Assembly (NCBI GenBank): GCA_039812845.1 | Contig: JBDIBK010000003.1 | Location: 12,603-76,602 of the forward strand | Source: JACTMJ01 sp039812845 | GTDB taxonomy: Bacteria; Acidobacteriota; Terriglobia; Bryobacterales; Bryobacteraceae | DNA: 64,000 nucleotides | Reading direction: 5' to 3' | Part shown: positions 32,394 through 41,620 of the stretch, in pieces | Layout of the letters: each line of letters begins with the position of its first letter | Position numbering within the stretch: the first letter of the stretch is position 1 | Position numbers and translations under genes: made by a program | The notes under the pieces: generated by a model | Database searches by the model: none | What the model was told of the DNA's origin: nothing | What the model saw: only the letters and a program-made list of their open reading frames with translations

Positions 32394-32762
32394 GATCGCA
32401 ACATAGCCATGAACGGCGCCGTCGCCCGAATTCATGGCGTCGATTCGAACCACATGCCGTGCGCGCCCGGTACGGTCGCTGAGGATAGAGGACACGCGCT
32501 CCGTGCGCTGCTGCGGGGGAATCGCCTCCACCAGACTGCCCTCCAGCCAGTAACGCTCACCGGCGTCCGACGGAGGCAGCATCACGATATTGTCCTTCGA
32601 CTTGTCCAGCGTCGGCTGGTCCCGAAAGACGTAGGCGGGAGTGAGGAAGATAAATGCCAGAATCGCGCCTACCTTGATATCGTAGGCGACGCTGCCCCTG
32701 GGGAAATCCCACATGAACAGGCGCTTCCATCCGGAGACACGACTTTCGTTCACAGCTACCAC
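32382..32762 (-). CDS. Single-pass membrane protein of unknown function
   Basis: The 126-residue protein starts at GTG 32762, preceded by AAGGGGG. A hydrophobic segment (IKVGAILAFIFLTPAYVF) spans about residues 29-46, followed by RDQPTLDKSKDNIVMLPPSDAGERYWLEGSLVEAIP. A basic/acidic C-terminus (TERVSSILSDRTGRARHVVRIDAMNSGDGAVHGYVAITAP) completes it. The N-terminal MWDFPRGSVAYDIKVG pattern is seen in acidobacterial hypothetical membrane proteins. No function can be assigned. It is co-directional with the LolA-like and acyltransferase genes downstream. Confidence 0.65.
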   Translation of the reverse strand: MVAVNESRVSGWKRLFMWDFPRGSVAYDIKVGAILAFIFLTPAYVFRDQPTLDKSKDNIVMLPPSDAGERYWLEGSLVEAIPPQQRTERVSSILSDRTGRARHVVRIDAMNSGDGAVHGYVAITAP

Positions 32763-32937
32763 GATATCATGCCCCCTTCCCCGCCCAAGCCCGCCAACGC
32801 CGCCCGTGAAGGCCATTCGCAAGGGCCACGCGCCAAGGCCACTGCGTTGAGGCCGGACAGTCGTAGGACGGTATGGCGTCTGGCAAGGTTTCCCCTACGC
32901 GCCCGGCCACATCTTGCAGCACCGTGGCTCACAGTGG

Positions 32938-32954
32938 CCCGCCTGAAAGGCGGG
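32938..32954 (-). terminator. Hairpin after the DUF4139 gene
   Basis: CCCGCCT (32938-32944) pairs with AGGCGGG (32948-32954) around a three-base loop, 24 bases beyond the DUF4139 stop. No T-run follows, so it may act as a weak terminator or RNA stabiliser. Confidence 0.4.
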
Positions 32955-32977
32955 GGGATGCGGCCCGGCGGATGGAA

Positions 32978-35008
32978 CTAAAACTGGGTGCTCTCGATGA
33001 GGCCGTCCAGTTCCTGCTGCAAGGTGAGCCCGTTCTCCCGCAACCGCTCCATCTCCGCTTCCCTTCCCGCGGCGTCCGTCTGCAGGACGCCCAGTTCCGC
33101 GGCGAGTTTCTGCACCTGAGCCTGTTGCCCGGCGATATTATTGAGGCTCCCCATGTTCCGGCGCACGCGCTCCATCTGGTTGTTGAGGCTGTTCACGCGG
33201 GCCTGCACGCTGCTCATCTGCCGCGCGTTCTCCGCGATCTGCCGCTTCTTCGCGACAATCCGCTCCAATGCCTGCCGCGCTGCCGCCGGGAGCGCCTGAT
33301 TGCGGACGTACACCCCCAACTGGTCCTCATTGAGATTCGTCACCTGCTGCGATTCATAGAACGGGAATTCTTCCACGATTTCGAAGGAAGCGGCGCCGCT
33401 CGCGGGCAACTGCACCCGGAAGCGATTGGCCGTCGATGTCTTTTCGCTCACCGCCGGCGTCACCGTCTCGTAGTTCGGGCGGATCAGGCGCTCAATCACC
33501 AGCGTTTTCGCGCGCGCATCGGCATTCGAGAGGGTGTACTTGATGGCGGTTCTTTGCTTCGACTTCACCGAGAGAATCCCGCGCTGCATCGAGATCTCCT
33601 GCACCGTGCGCGTGCCGCTCGACGGCTCCGTGCGCAGCGACGTGCCCAGGTCGATCCCGTAGCTCATCAGCCGCTTCTCGCCCTCTTTCGTGGTTTCAAA
33701 CAGCGCCTCTCCGGCATACTCGCCCCCGTCGAAAACCGTGACCGGTCCCCCGTCCAGCGTCAGGCCCGAATCGTTGGTCATCTCGAAGGCGAGCATGGGG
33801 TGGTTGCTGACGGGCTGGCGTTCCGTAAAAATCAGCAGGCGCTGCGCCGAAACGGGCTTTTGAAGAAACGGCAGCATCACGGATTCGCCCTTGCGGACGT
33901 TCACATGGCCGGGGAAGTGGTACGCAAACAGCGCGCCCGCCTCGATGCCGGCAGCCACGGAGGCAAGCCCGCTTGGCCGCGCCTCCAGCCTCTGGGCGGA
34001 ATCGGCCGCCATGTCCTGTCTCTCAAATCTGGCACTCGACGCACCGGCCGCCAACGCCTTCTCCATCGCCGGAGCGGGCGCGGCCATGGGAGCCATCGCG
34101 GCCTGCACGCGCATCTCGCTTTCATACGTCACCGGAGCCGTGCTGCCGATACCCGGCAGGGGCACAAACGGCCGCTCCACGTTGACGGGCGGATAAATGT
34201 TCGTCAGGAAGGATACCGGCTTGCCGGAAATCAGAGAGAGGTTGACGCCGTTCCAGTCTTCGCCGGAGGTATTGTCCACCACCGCCCACCCTTCAAGTGT
34301 TGGTTTACCTTCTTTTCCGAAGATCATGCGGTAACTGGATTTCCATACCGGCATGGGAGTCATGTAGCGGGCTGAGAGCTGCGTATTTCCGCTCCGGACC
34401 ACATCAATCGAAACGCTGCGCCGGTTCTGGTTGCGTGCTTCCGCGACGATGCGCAGGTAGTCCGTCACCTGCTGCTGCAGCTTCGCGTTCGCGAATCGCA
34501 GCCGACCCAGCGATGCAATTTCGTAGCTGTTCATCGCGCCGCCGTCTTCGAGCAGCGTTACGTACTCTCTCGCGGGAGTCTGGTTCGTCGCGGGAACCGT
34601 CTGGGCGGAGAGAATCGCGCCCCGCACGTTCTCCGCTCCGCGCACGGCCTCAATCCGCTCTCCCCGCAGTGCATCCAGAAGCGAAGCCATGTTCTCTCCG
34701 GGATTGATGCGAAATGGAAACGACTTGAGCTTCTGTTCGAGGCTTTCGTCCGTGGAAAACCGCACCCGCTCCACGCTCCCATTCGTCGCGCTGACGCTGA
34801 GGGACTTGAGCACATCCGTCATCTCATCGGCACCAAAAGTGAGCGAGACGGGGCCGGACGCGCTTACCTCGCCGCCCCTCTCCACATAGCCCACTCCGTT
34901 CTTATAAAGAACCACCCGCTTCACCGGAAGTTCCTGCGCGCACACCCCGACGGACACGGCGAACAGAGCGGCGGCAATGCCTGGGATCGCACAATACAGT
35001 CGTTTCAT
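32978..35008 (-). CDS. Secreted DUF4139-domain protein with C-terminal coiled coil
   Basis: The 676-residue protein has a signal peptide (YCAIPGIAAALFAVSVGVCAQ). An N-terminal KRVVLYKNGVGYVERGGEV segment is followed by DUF4139 sequences: YMTPMPVWKSSYRMIFG, LEGWAVVDNTSGEDWNGVNLSLISGKPVSFL and a late QRTAIKYTLSNADARAKTLVIERL. Residues about 590-670 form a coiled coil (ERIVAKKRQIAENARQMSSVQARVNSLNNQMERVRRN...). DUF4139 proteins are predicted envelope or surface proteins without a settled function. The Ala/Met-rich stretch near residue 300 is a likely linker. It stands alone, ending at a hairpin. Confidence 0.88.
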   Translation of the reverse strand: MKRLYCAIPGIAAALFAVSVGVCAQELPVKRVVLYKNGVGYVERGGEVSASGPVSLTFGADEMTDVLKSLSVSATNGSVERVRFSTDESLEQKLKSFPFRINPGENMASLLDALRGERIEAVRGAENVRGAILSAQTVPATNQTPAREYVTLLEDGGAMNSYEIASLGRLRFANAKLQQQVTDYLRIVAEARNQNRRSVSIDVVRSGNTQLSARYMTPMPVWKSSYRMIFGKEGKPTLEGWAVVDNTSGEDWNGVNLSLISGKPVSFLTNIYPPVNVERPFVPLPGIGSTAPVTYESEMRVQAAMAPMAAPAPAMEKALAAGASSARFERQDMAADSAQRLEARPSGLASVAAGIEAGALFAYHFPGHVNVRKGESVMLPFLQKPVSAQRLLIFTERQPVSNHPMLAFEMTNDSGLTLDGGPVTVFDGGEYAGEALFETTKEGEKRLMSYGIDLGTSLRTEPSSGTRTVQEISMQRGILSVKSKQRTAIKYTLSNADARAKTLVIERLIRPNYETVTPAVSEKTSTANRFRVQLPASGAASFEIVEEFPFYESQQVTNLNEDQLGVYVRNQALPAAARQALERIVAKKRQIAENARQMSSVQARVNSLNNQMERVRRNMGSLNNIAGQQAQVQKLAAELGVLQTDAAGREAEMERLRENGLTLQQELDGLIESTQF

Positions 35009-35126
35009 AAATGGTTATCTCTTCTTACGAGGTGGAAGCGCGCGCGGTTTCCGCAAGCCGGCGGAAAGCTCCGGCCCGGCCGCATGCGGAATACAGTCCC
35101 CTCACTCGATTATGGCGGAACTCCCG

Positions 35127-35540
35127 CTATTCCCCCATCACTTTAATCAAGACGCGTTTAGGGCGCCGTCCGTCGAATTCGGCGTAATACACCTGCTGCC
35201 AGGGTCCCAGATCCAGCTTCCCGTCCGTGACCGGCACGATTACCTGATGATGCACGATCATGCTCTTGAGGTGAGCGTCCCCGTTGGTTTCTCCCGTGCG
35301 GTGATGCCGGTAATTTTCCCGGAACGGAGCCAGTTGCTCCAGCCATTCGTCAATGTCCGAGATGAGCCCATCCTCGGCGTCATTCACATACACCCCAGCC
35401 GTGATGTGCATGGCGGAAACCAAAATCATGCCCTCGGTGATGCCGCTCTTGCCCAGCGCGGCGTTCACTTCGCCCGTGATGTTGATATAGTCGCGCTTCG
35501 ATTTCGTATGAAACGTATGGTATTCGGTATGAAACTTCAT
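35127..35540 (-). CDS. YjbQ/UPF0047-family protein (secondary thiamine-phosphate synthase type)
   Basis: The 137-residue protein has KRDYINITGEVNAALGKSGITEGMILVSAMHITAGVYVNDAEDGLISDIDEWLEQLAPFRENYRHHRTGETNGDAHLKSMIVHHQVIVPVTDGKLDLGPWQQVYYAEFDGRR-like sequence covering the whole UPF0047 fold, including HxTAGxxxN and GDAHLKSMxxxxQV motifs. Family members have weak thiamine-phosphate synthase activity, but their true role is unclear. Length is normal. ATG 35540 gives the normal N-terminus (MKFHTEYHTFHTKSK); the ribosome site is weak. Confidence 0.95.
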   Translation of the reverse strand: MKFHTEYHTFHTKSKRDYINITGEVNAALGKSGITEGMILVSAMHITAGVYVNDAEDGLISDIDEWLEQLAPFRENYRHHRTGETNGDAHLKSMIVHHQVIVPVTDGKLDLGPWQQVYYAEFDGRRPKRVLIKVMGE

Positions 35541-35593
35541 ATCCGGGGATGATATCAGCCGGCACGGGCGGAAGCGGCCATTTGGCGTCAACG

Positions 35594-35620
35594 CCCGCCG
35601 GAGCATCTGTTTCCGGCGGG
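35594..35620. promoter_or_regulatory. GC-rich hairpin between divergent genes
   Basis: CCCGCCGG (35594-35601) pairs perfectly with CCGGCGGG (35613-35620) around 11 bases. It lies between the divergent yjbQ-like and barrel genes, so it is more likely a regulatory or leader structure than a terminator. Confidence 0.35.
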
Positions 35621-35815
35621 CCATGTTACTCAAGATAAACGGAATGGATCTTGACAGCGTTCCTGGCCTTCGTCAGACTCGAAATGTCCGGGTTTGGCGT
35701 CCGCACAGCGTTTCCAGGCGATGCGCCATGGCGGCGACAGATCCGGCGGCAGCTATTGTCTTCGGACAAATGGGATTCATTCCGTTTGCATCCTTGCATG
35801 CTTTGGGGGTAGAAA

Positions 35816-37321
35816 TTGCGTTATCAGACCGTCAGCCGTTGCGCGGCGTTGATGATATGGGTGTTGGCGGGCGCTTACGCCGGTTTGCCCTTGGCGCACG
35901 CGGGCCCCGCCTCGCTGGCTGGCGCTTCCGCTTCCATTGCCATCGGCACCCGTCCGCTTCTGAATTTGAGCGCTTCCCAAGCGCCGCAGACCGCGGTCTC
36001 CACGACGCCCCCGGATAGAGAGAATGAAATTCCCGTTTACCTTCCTGGAGGAGATGAGGCAGGCCCCACGCTGCCCTCCCAGCGGGGAATCGGAGCGATC
36101 CGCTCCGCCGAGGGACTGTTCCGGATCGCCCCGTATCTGGGCATCAATGGCATTTACGATACCGGCCTGGCCCCGCTCACCCTGGGAGCGGACGGAGTTT
36201 TTCCTTCCCGATCCGCCGCGGGCGTGGACTTGTCCTTCGGGCTAACCGGGAGCAAGGCATTCCGCCGGACGCTGATGAGTCTGATGTACCGCGGCGGCTA
36301 CTCCCACTATCCGAAGATCTCGTACCTGTCTAATTCGAACCATCAGGGTGCCCTGGGGGTGACTCACGCTTTCAGCCGCCGTCTCCAACTCAGTTCGCAG
36401 AACACCTTCGGAATCACGAACAACGCCTTCTTTGGGAATTTTGGGTTTGAGAATTTGGGAAACGCGGGCAATATCGTTCCCGACAATGAGTTCTTCAACT
36501 CGCCGGTGCTGTTCCTGCAATCGAACCAGACGCTCAGCTACCAGAGCACAGCCCGGCTCTCCTTTGCGGTCGGCGGCGGGGGCAGCATGCAGTGGCGCAG
36601 GTCGAGCGCCCTGGCCGGGGTGAAGGCCGGCAACCTGCTCGCCAACACGTCTTACCGGATCTCCGCGAGGCAGACCATCGGCGTCACCTATTTATTCAAC
36701 CAGTTCTTCTTCACGAACCAGTACGGGAGCTCGAACGTGCATACCATCAACGTGGAATACGGAGCCAAGCTGTCCCGCACCGTGGACCTCGCCCTTTCCG
36801 CGGGCGGCGCGCGTGTCGAATCCCAGTCCCTCGAGCGCGTGGAAGTGGATCCGCTGATCGCGGAACTTTTTGGCACGAGCGGCGGAATTGCGGCCGTCTA
36901 CCGTAACTCGTATTTGCCAACTTTTCAAGGCAGCCTCCGTTACAGCAAGCGGAACTGGTCCGCCGAGGTGAACGCGGGACGGGCGATCAACTCTGGCAAC
37001 GGAATTGTGTTAACCAACCGGAACACCACCGCTGGCGCAAGCATTAGTTACAACGCCCGCCGCTGGAACGCCGGCGGAGGCGTACACTACAACGAGATGA
37101 AGTCGCTTAAGCTGGACTACGGCGATTACAAGAGCAGTTCCGTCGATATTGGGTTTTCCGTAGTGATGGGACGCGGTTTTTCCTGGATGAATAATTTCTC
37201 CGTGCGCCGGTACGGCGGTGACGGTTCCGTCATCTCGAACTCGTTTCTTGACCGGAACCAATACCGGGTGTCCACCGGCATTTTTTGGTCCCCGTCCGCG
37301 TTCCCGTTGCCCTTGTTCTAA
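35816..37321 (+). CDS. Outer-membrane beta-barrel protein of unknown function
   Basis: The 501-residue protein starts at TTG 35816 behind GGGGGT and has a signal peptide (LMIWVLAGAYAGLPLAHA). After a Pro/Ser-rich linker (about residues 30-85) it consists of alternating beta strands: LFRIAPYLGINGIYDTGL, AFRRTLMSLMYRGGYSHYP, FSRRLQLSSQNTFGI and IGVTYLFNQFFFTNQ. It ends in ...GIFWSPSAFPLPLF with a terminal Phe, as barrels do. It resembles barrels encoded near exopolysaccharide genes, but no polysaccharide genes are visible here. A receiver-domain gene follows 74 bases downstream. Confidence 0.75.
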   Translation: MRYQTVSRCAALMIWVLAGAYAGLPLAHAGPASLAGASASIAIGTRPLLNLSASQAPQTAVSTTPPDRENEIPVYLPGGDEAGPTLPSQRGIGAIRSAEGLFRIAPYLGINGIYDTGLAPLTLGADGVFPSRSAAGVDLSFGLTGSKAFRRTLMSLMYRGGYSHYPKISYLSNSNHQGALGVTHAFSRRLQLSSQNTFGITNNAFFGNFGFENLGNAGNIVPDNEFFNSPVLFLQSNQTLSYQSTARLSFAVGGGGSMQWRRSSALAGVKAGNLLANTSYRISARQTIGVTYLFNQFFFTNQYGSSNVHTINVEYGAKLSRTVDLALSAGGARVESQSLERVEVDPLIAELFGTSGGIAAVYRNSYLPTFQGSLRYSKRNWSAEVNAGRAINSGNGIVLTNRNTTAGASISYNARRWNAGGGVHYNEMKSLKLDYGDYKSSSVDIGFSVVMGRGFSWMNNFSVRRYGGDGSVISNSFLDRNQYRVSTGIFWSPSAFPLPLF

Positions 37322-37395
37322 GTTCCAAGGGCGGGTGAATCTGCCCCGGAAGTCGGCCGCGAACGCCGGCGGATTTCCGGCACATCCAGAACGCT

Positions 37396-37776
37396 ATGCT
37401 GCCGATTCTCATCGCCGAGGACGACGAACAACTGGGAAGAGCGCTTGAGCTCTACCTGACCTCTCTCGGCTTCGAGGTCTCGTTGCATCGCGCGGCCGCC
37501 TCGGCAAAGAAAGCGGTGCTCACGCATCCCGGAAACTTTGCCTTTGCCGTGATCGACTATCAGCTCGGCGTTGACTGTGGGGTCGATCTCGCCAAGTGGA
37601 TTCTGGCCAGGGAACCGGAGATCCGGCTGGTGTTCATGAGCGGATTCCCTCCCGGCGAACAGATGGATTTGTCGGCCCTTGGCGACCGAGCCGTCTTTCT
37701 CCAGAAGCCGTTTCACCCCAGGGAAGTAATCACCTGCTTCCGCTTCCTCCACCCGGTGCGGATGATGAGCGTGTAA
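37396..37776 (+). CDS. Stand-alone receiver-domain response regulator
   Basis: The 126-residue protein is a single CheY-like receiver. It has the acidic pair EDDE (residues 8-11), the phospho-acceptor Asp in FAVIDYQLGVDCGVDL, the Ser of LVFMSGFPPGEQ and Lys in VFLQKPFHP. All switch residues are present, unlike the KdpE-type regulator in this window. No output domain or kinase is attached, so it should act by protein contact. It is co-directional with the upstream barrel and the downstream POTRA gene. Confidence 0.93.
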   Translation: MLPILIAEDDEQLGRALELYLTSLGFEVSLHRAAASAKKAVLTHPGNFAFAVIDYQLGVDCGVDLAKWILAREPEIRLVFMSGFPPGEQMDLSALGDRAVFLQKPFHPREVITCFRFLHPVRMMSV

Positions 37777-37873
37777 GGCGAACGCGTCCCTGCATTCCTT
37801 CCGCCGCTTCGATCGCGAGCGGCCACAAGCGGCAACCCGGACGGGGAGCGAGCCGTACAATTGGTGTATCTTT

Positions 37874-39316
37874 ATGGCAAAACTCCCCTTCGCGTGTCTG
37901 CTGGCCTTCTGTCTCCCGGTCCTGCATCTCCCTCTCTTTGCGCAGACCGCACCGGGAACGGCCCCGTCCGTGGCCCGGCGGCCCGCCCCCGTGAAGCCCG
38001 CGGCCGCGCCCGCGCCGGAGGTGAACATCCCCAAAGTGCACGCGGAGAAATCGGGCAACACCATTGACCCCGCAACGCGCCTCCCTCTGCTGAGCGTGCG
38101 CGTCGAAGGCAGCCACCGGTTGGATGCCGCGAAGGTGACCGCGCTGAGCGGCTTGCGGGTTGGCACTTCCGTGAACCGGGATTCCTTCGCCGCGGCGCAC
38201 AAGGCCCTCATGGACACCGGCCTGTTTGAGAGCGTCGCCTACCGCTTTGAAAAGCCCGCCGCGAAGCACGGCTATATCGCCACTTTTGAGGTCCAGGAAA
38301 CGAAGCTCTTCTACCCCATCCGCTTCGAGGAGATCCCCGCGGAACGGGACGACTTGCTCGCACACCTCAAAGGGGCGGACCCGGCATTTGACGGCGAATC
38401 GGCCGCCACCGAACCCGCCCTGCGGCGCTACAGCCAGATGATTGAGGAGTACCTGGCCGCAAACGGCAAGGCGATGAAAGTGCGCGGGCAGGTGTGGGCG
38501 GAGCAGGGCGGCGACCTTTCCGTGATGTACCGCCCGGATACGCCCGTGCCCTCCATTTCCGATGTGCGTTTTGAAGGCTCGGTCAAAATCGACCCGCTGG
38601 AATTGCGGCGCATCCTCATTCAGACCGCAACGGGGCTGCTCTTCACCGAAGAGCGCTTCCGCACCGTGCTCAACAACGAGATCGTTCCCGCCTACTGGGC
38701 GGTTGGACGCCTGGGCGTTACGTTTCCAAAGATTGAAGCCGTGCCGCTGGCCGAGGAGAAGGGTGTCCGCGTCCAGGTGACGGTGGACGAAGGCCCGGAA
38801 TTTGTGCTGAATGCCGCGCACGTGGATTCCCACGTGTTCCCGGAAGCGGAGTTATTGAAGCTGGGCAAGTTCCCCATCGGAGAGCCGGCCCTGATGAAGA
38901 CCGTCGCCGACGGCGTCAAGGAGATCCTCAATCGCTACAAGAAGCAGGGCTACATCAAGGCAGATGCCAAGTTCGACCCCAAGCTTGATTTTCAGGCGAA
39001 GACGGCGGACGTTACCGTGGTGATCGGCGAAGGCCCGCAGTATCTGTTCCAGGAGCTGAAAATCGAGGGCCTGGATCTGGTTGCGGAAGCGGGAATCCGG
39101 AAACTCTGGGCCATGGAACCGGGCAAACCCTTCAACTCGCTGTACCCCGACTTCTTCCTGGACCAGGTTCGGGAACGGCAATTGTTTGACTCGCTTGGTT
39201 CAAGCAAAGCCCGAGTGGATCTCGACGACGAGAAGCACCTCGCCACCGTTACGCTGAGCTTCAAACCGGAAGACAAGACGCCGCCGCCCAGGGTGCCGCT
39301 CGTGCGCCCGCAATAG
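37874..39316 (+). CDS. Secreted POTRA-repeat protein lacking a barrel
   Basis: The 480-residue protein has a signal peptide (FACLLAFCLPVLHLPLFAQ) and a Pro/Ala-rich linker. POTRA-like repeats follow, for example LLSVRVEGSHRLDAAKVTALSGLRVGTSVNRDSFAAAHKALMDTGLFESVAYRF and SISDVRFEGSVKIDPLELRRILIQTATGLLFTEERFRTVLNNEIVPAYWAVGRLG. The final one is YLFQELKIEGLDLVAEAGIRKLWAMEPGKPFNSLYPDFFLDQV. BamA/TamA proteins carry such repeats before a 16-strand barrel, but here the gene stops after the POTRAs with a Pro-rich tail. It may be a periplasmic scaffold for an outer-membrane machine. Confidence 0.82.
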   Translation: MAKLPFACLLAFCLPVLHLPLFAQTAPGTAPSVARRPAPVKPAAAPAPEVNIPKVHAEKSGNTIDPATRLPLLSVRVEGSHRLDAAKVTALSGLRVGTSVNRDSFAAAHKALMDTGLFESVAYRFEKPAAKHGYIATFEVQETKLFYPIRFEEIPAERDDLLAHLKGADPAFDGESAATEPALRRYSQMIEEYLAANGKAMKVRGQVWAEQGGDLSVMYRPDTPVPSISDVRFEGSVKIDPLELRRILIQTATGLLFTEERFRTVLNNEIVPAYWAVGRLGVTFPKIEAVPLAEEKGVRVQVTVDEGPEFVLNAAHVDSHVFPEAELLKLGKFPIGEPALMKTVADGVKEILNRYKKQGYIKADAKFDPKLDFQAKTADVTVVIGEGPQYLFQELKIEGLDLVAEAGIRKLWAMEPGKPFNSLYPDFFLDQVRERQLFDSLGSSKARVDLDDEKHLATVTLSFKPEDKTPPPRVPLVRPQ

Positions 39317-39430
39317 GCGCGGAAGGCTGGATTCTCCATTCCGCGAGCGCCGCCGCGCCGATGCGGTTGTATTCTGGTTCTTCAGGATGCCACCGGCCGC
39401 ATCCGCCCTTCGTTCCGGGAATTGCTAGCC

Positions 39431-41620
39431 ATGACAAGACTGCGAAATTTTCTTCCCCTTGCCCTCCTCTGCACGGTACTCGGTTTGCTGGGTGCCGCCT
39501 TCCTTCCCGCCCAGAACGCGCCGATGCGCGGGTTCCCGGCCGGCGCGGTTGCCCCGGAGCGCGCCCTCGAGGAGAAAGCGCGGCGGCTGGCCAGCGCGGC
39601 GAAGGTGAAGGAATACATGCACGCCATGGCGGCCGAGCCTCACCTTGCGGGCACCGCCGCGTCGCGCAAGGTGGCGGAATATATCGTGGAGAACTTGCGC
39701 CGCTGGGGCTGGAAGGCGGAGCTGGAGCGCTTCGATGTGCTGCTGCCGTTCCCCAAAGAGCGCCATCTGGAAATGCTGTCTCCCAAGCCCTACGTGGCTT
39801 CCATCTCCGAACCGGCGATCGACCAGGATAGCGACACGGACGATGCCAACCAGTTGGCAACCTTCAACGCCTACGGCGGCAATGGCGACGTCACCGCGCC
39901 GCTCGTTTACGTGAACTACGGCACGCCGGAAGATTACGCATCGCTCCAGGCGATGGGCGTTTCGCTCAAGGGGAAAATCGTGATCGCCCGCTATGGGCAA
40001 TGCTGGCGCGGCATCAAGGCGAAACTGGCGCAGGAGCATGGCGCTCTCGGCTGCCTCATCTATTCCGACCCCGCCGACGACGGCTACGGAAAGGGCGCCA
40101 CCTACCCCGAGGGTCCGTACCGCCCTCCACAAGGGGTGCAGCGCGGAAGCGTGATGGATATGCCGATCTACCCCGGCGACCCAACCACGCCATTCGTCGC
40201 AAGCGTGCCCGGCGTGGAACGGCTGAGCGTGCAAGCGGCCCCCACGATTCTGAAGATACCGGTGCTGCCGATTTCCCACCACGACGCGCGCCCGCTGCTG
40301 GAAGCGCTCCACGGCAGGGAAGCGCCAAGAGGGTGGCAGGGAGGGCTTCGCTTCACTTACCGGCTCGGCGCGCCGGAAGGGGAACACGCGGTCCGGGTGC
40401 GCTTGCAGGTCGAAAACGACTTCGCCATTCGGCCGATCTATAACGTCATCGCCACAATGGCCGGGAATGATTTCCCCGACGAATGGGTGCTCTACGGCAA
40501 TCACCATGACGCCTGGGTGAACGGGGCGAACGACCCCGTGAGCGGCAGCGCGGTTGTCCTCGAAACCGCGCGCGTGCTGGGGGAATTGCGCCGCGGCGGC
40601 TGGCAGCCCTCGCGCACGATCAAGCTCGCATTCTGGGACGGTGAGGAATTCGGGATCATCGGCAGCACGGAGTGGGTGGAAAAGCACGGCCCCGAACTCC
40701 AGCGCAAGCTGGTTGCCTATTTCAACTCCGATTCGAACGGCCGCGGGCAGATCCGCGCCGCCGGATCTCATCATCTGGCGCCCTTTCTGCGCGAGGTGCT
40801 CGCCGATGTGCCGGACCCCTCGGGCGGCCGTTCGGTGCTGGAGGCCCGGATTCAGGCCCAGAGCCAAACCGATGGAGAATCGCGGCCCTTCACCGTGGAA
40901 GCGGCGGGCTCGGGCTCGGACTACGCACCGTTCCTGCATCACATCATGATGCCTTCCTTGAATCTCGGGTTCAGCGGCGGATGCCCAGGGGCGGGCGTCT
41001 ACCACTCGGTCTACGACACGCTCGCCTGGTATGAGAAGTTCTGTGACCCCGGTCATCTTTACGGAAAGGCGTTTAGCGACGTAATGCTCACGGCGCTGCT
41101 GCGGATCTCCGCCGCGCCGCTTCTCCCTTATGACTTTGAAGAGCTTTCCACAACGGTGAAAGGCTACCGCGCCGGCATCGCCAAACTGGCGAGAGAGAGC
41201 CGCGTGTCGCTCGACTTCGAACGCTTTGACCGGGCGGTGGACGGTCTTGCGCGCGAAAGCGTGGAATGGAATGCCTGGTCACGGCGTCACCTCAACGATC
41301 TGGCCGCGGACCGCGCCAGCCAGGCCGCTCTGAATAAGCACCTGATCGCGGCCGAACGGCAACTGGCGCTGGCGAAGGGCTTGCCCGGCCGTCCCTGGTA
41401 CCGGCATCCAATCTATGCTCCCGGGCTCTACACCGGATACGGGGTGAAGACGCTGCCGGGCATTCGCGAATCCCTGGAGCGGCGGCAGCCGCAACTGGCG
41501 CGCGAGCAGCTTGTGCTTGCCGCGGAGGCGATCGAACGGCTCACTGCGCATCTGCGGGTTCTGCGGACCGAGGCGGAGTCCCGGCGGACGAACGGGCCGG
41601 GGCAGGCGCCCGGGAACTGA
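39431..41620 (+). CDS. M28 peptidase of the glutamate-carboxypeptidase II (PSMA-like) type
   Basis: The 729-residue secreted enzyme has a signal peptide and a protease-associated domain (VNYGTPEDYASLQAMGVSLKGKIVIARYG). The M28 zinc core reads LYGNHHDAWVNGANDPVSGSAV (His and bridging Asp), AFWDGEEFGIIGSTEW (catalytic Glu and Zn Glu), YFNSDSNG (Asp) and GVYHSVYDT (His). A C-terminal dimerisation domain follows (LPYDFEELSTTVKGYRAGI...). It probably releases C-terminal acidic residues from peptides. ATG 39431 is chosen; TTG 39422 is in frame. The last 80 bases overlap fliJ on the opposite strand. Confidence 0.93.
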   Translation: MTRLRNFLPLALLCTVLGLLGAAFLPAQNAPMRGFPAGAVAPERALEEKARRLASAAKVKEYMHAMAAEPHLAGTAASRKVAEYIVENLRRWGWKAELERFDVLLPFPKERHLEMLSPKPYVASISEPAIDQDSDTDDANQLATFNAYGGNGDVTAPLVYVNYGTPEDYASLQAMGVSLKGKIVIARYGQCWRGIKAKLAQEHGALGCLIYSDPADDGYGKGATYPEGPYRPPQGVQRGSVMDMPIYPGDPTTPFVASVPGVERLSVQAAPTILKIPVLPISHHDARPLLEALHGREAPRGWQGGLRFTYRLGAPEGEHAVRVRLQVENDFAIRPIYNVIATMAGNDFPDEWVLYGNHHDAWVNGANDPVSGSAVVLETARVLGELRRGGWQPSRTIKLAFWDGEEFGIIGSTEWVEKHGPELQRKLVAYFNSDSNGRGQIRAAGSHHLAPFLREVLADVPDPSGGRSVLEARIQAQSQTDGESRPFTVEAAGSGSDYAPFLHHIMMPSLNLGFSGGCPGAGVYHSVYDTLAWYEKFCDPGHLYGKAFSDVMLTALLRISAAPLLPYDFEELSTTVKGYRAGIAKLARESRVSLDFERFDRAVDGLARESVEWNAWSRRHLNDLAADRASQAALNKHLIAAERQLALAKGLPGRPWYRHPIYAPGLYTGYGVKTLPGIRESLERRQPQLAREQLVLAAEAIERLTAHLRVLRTEAESRRTNGPGQAPGN

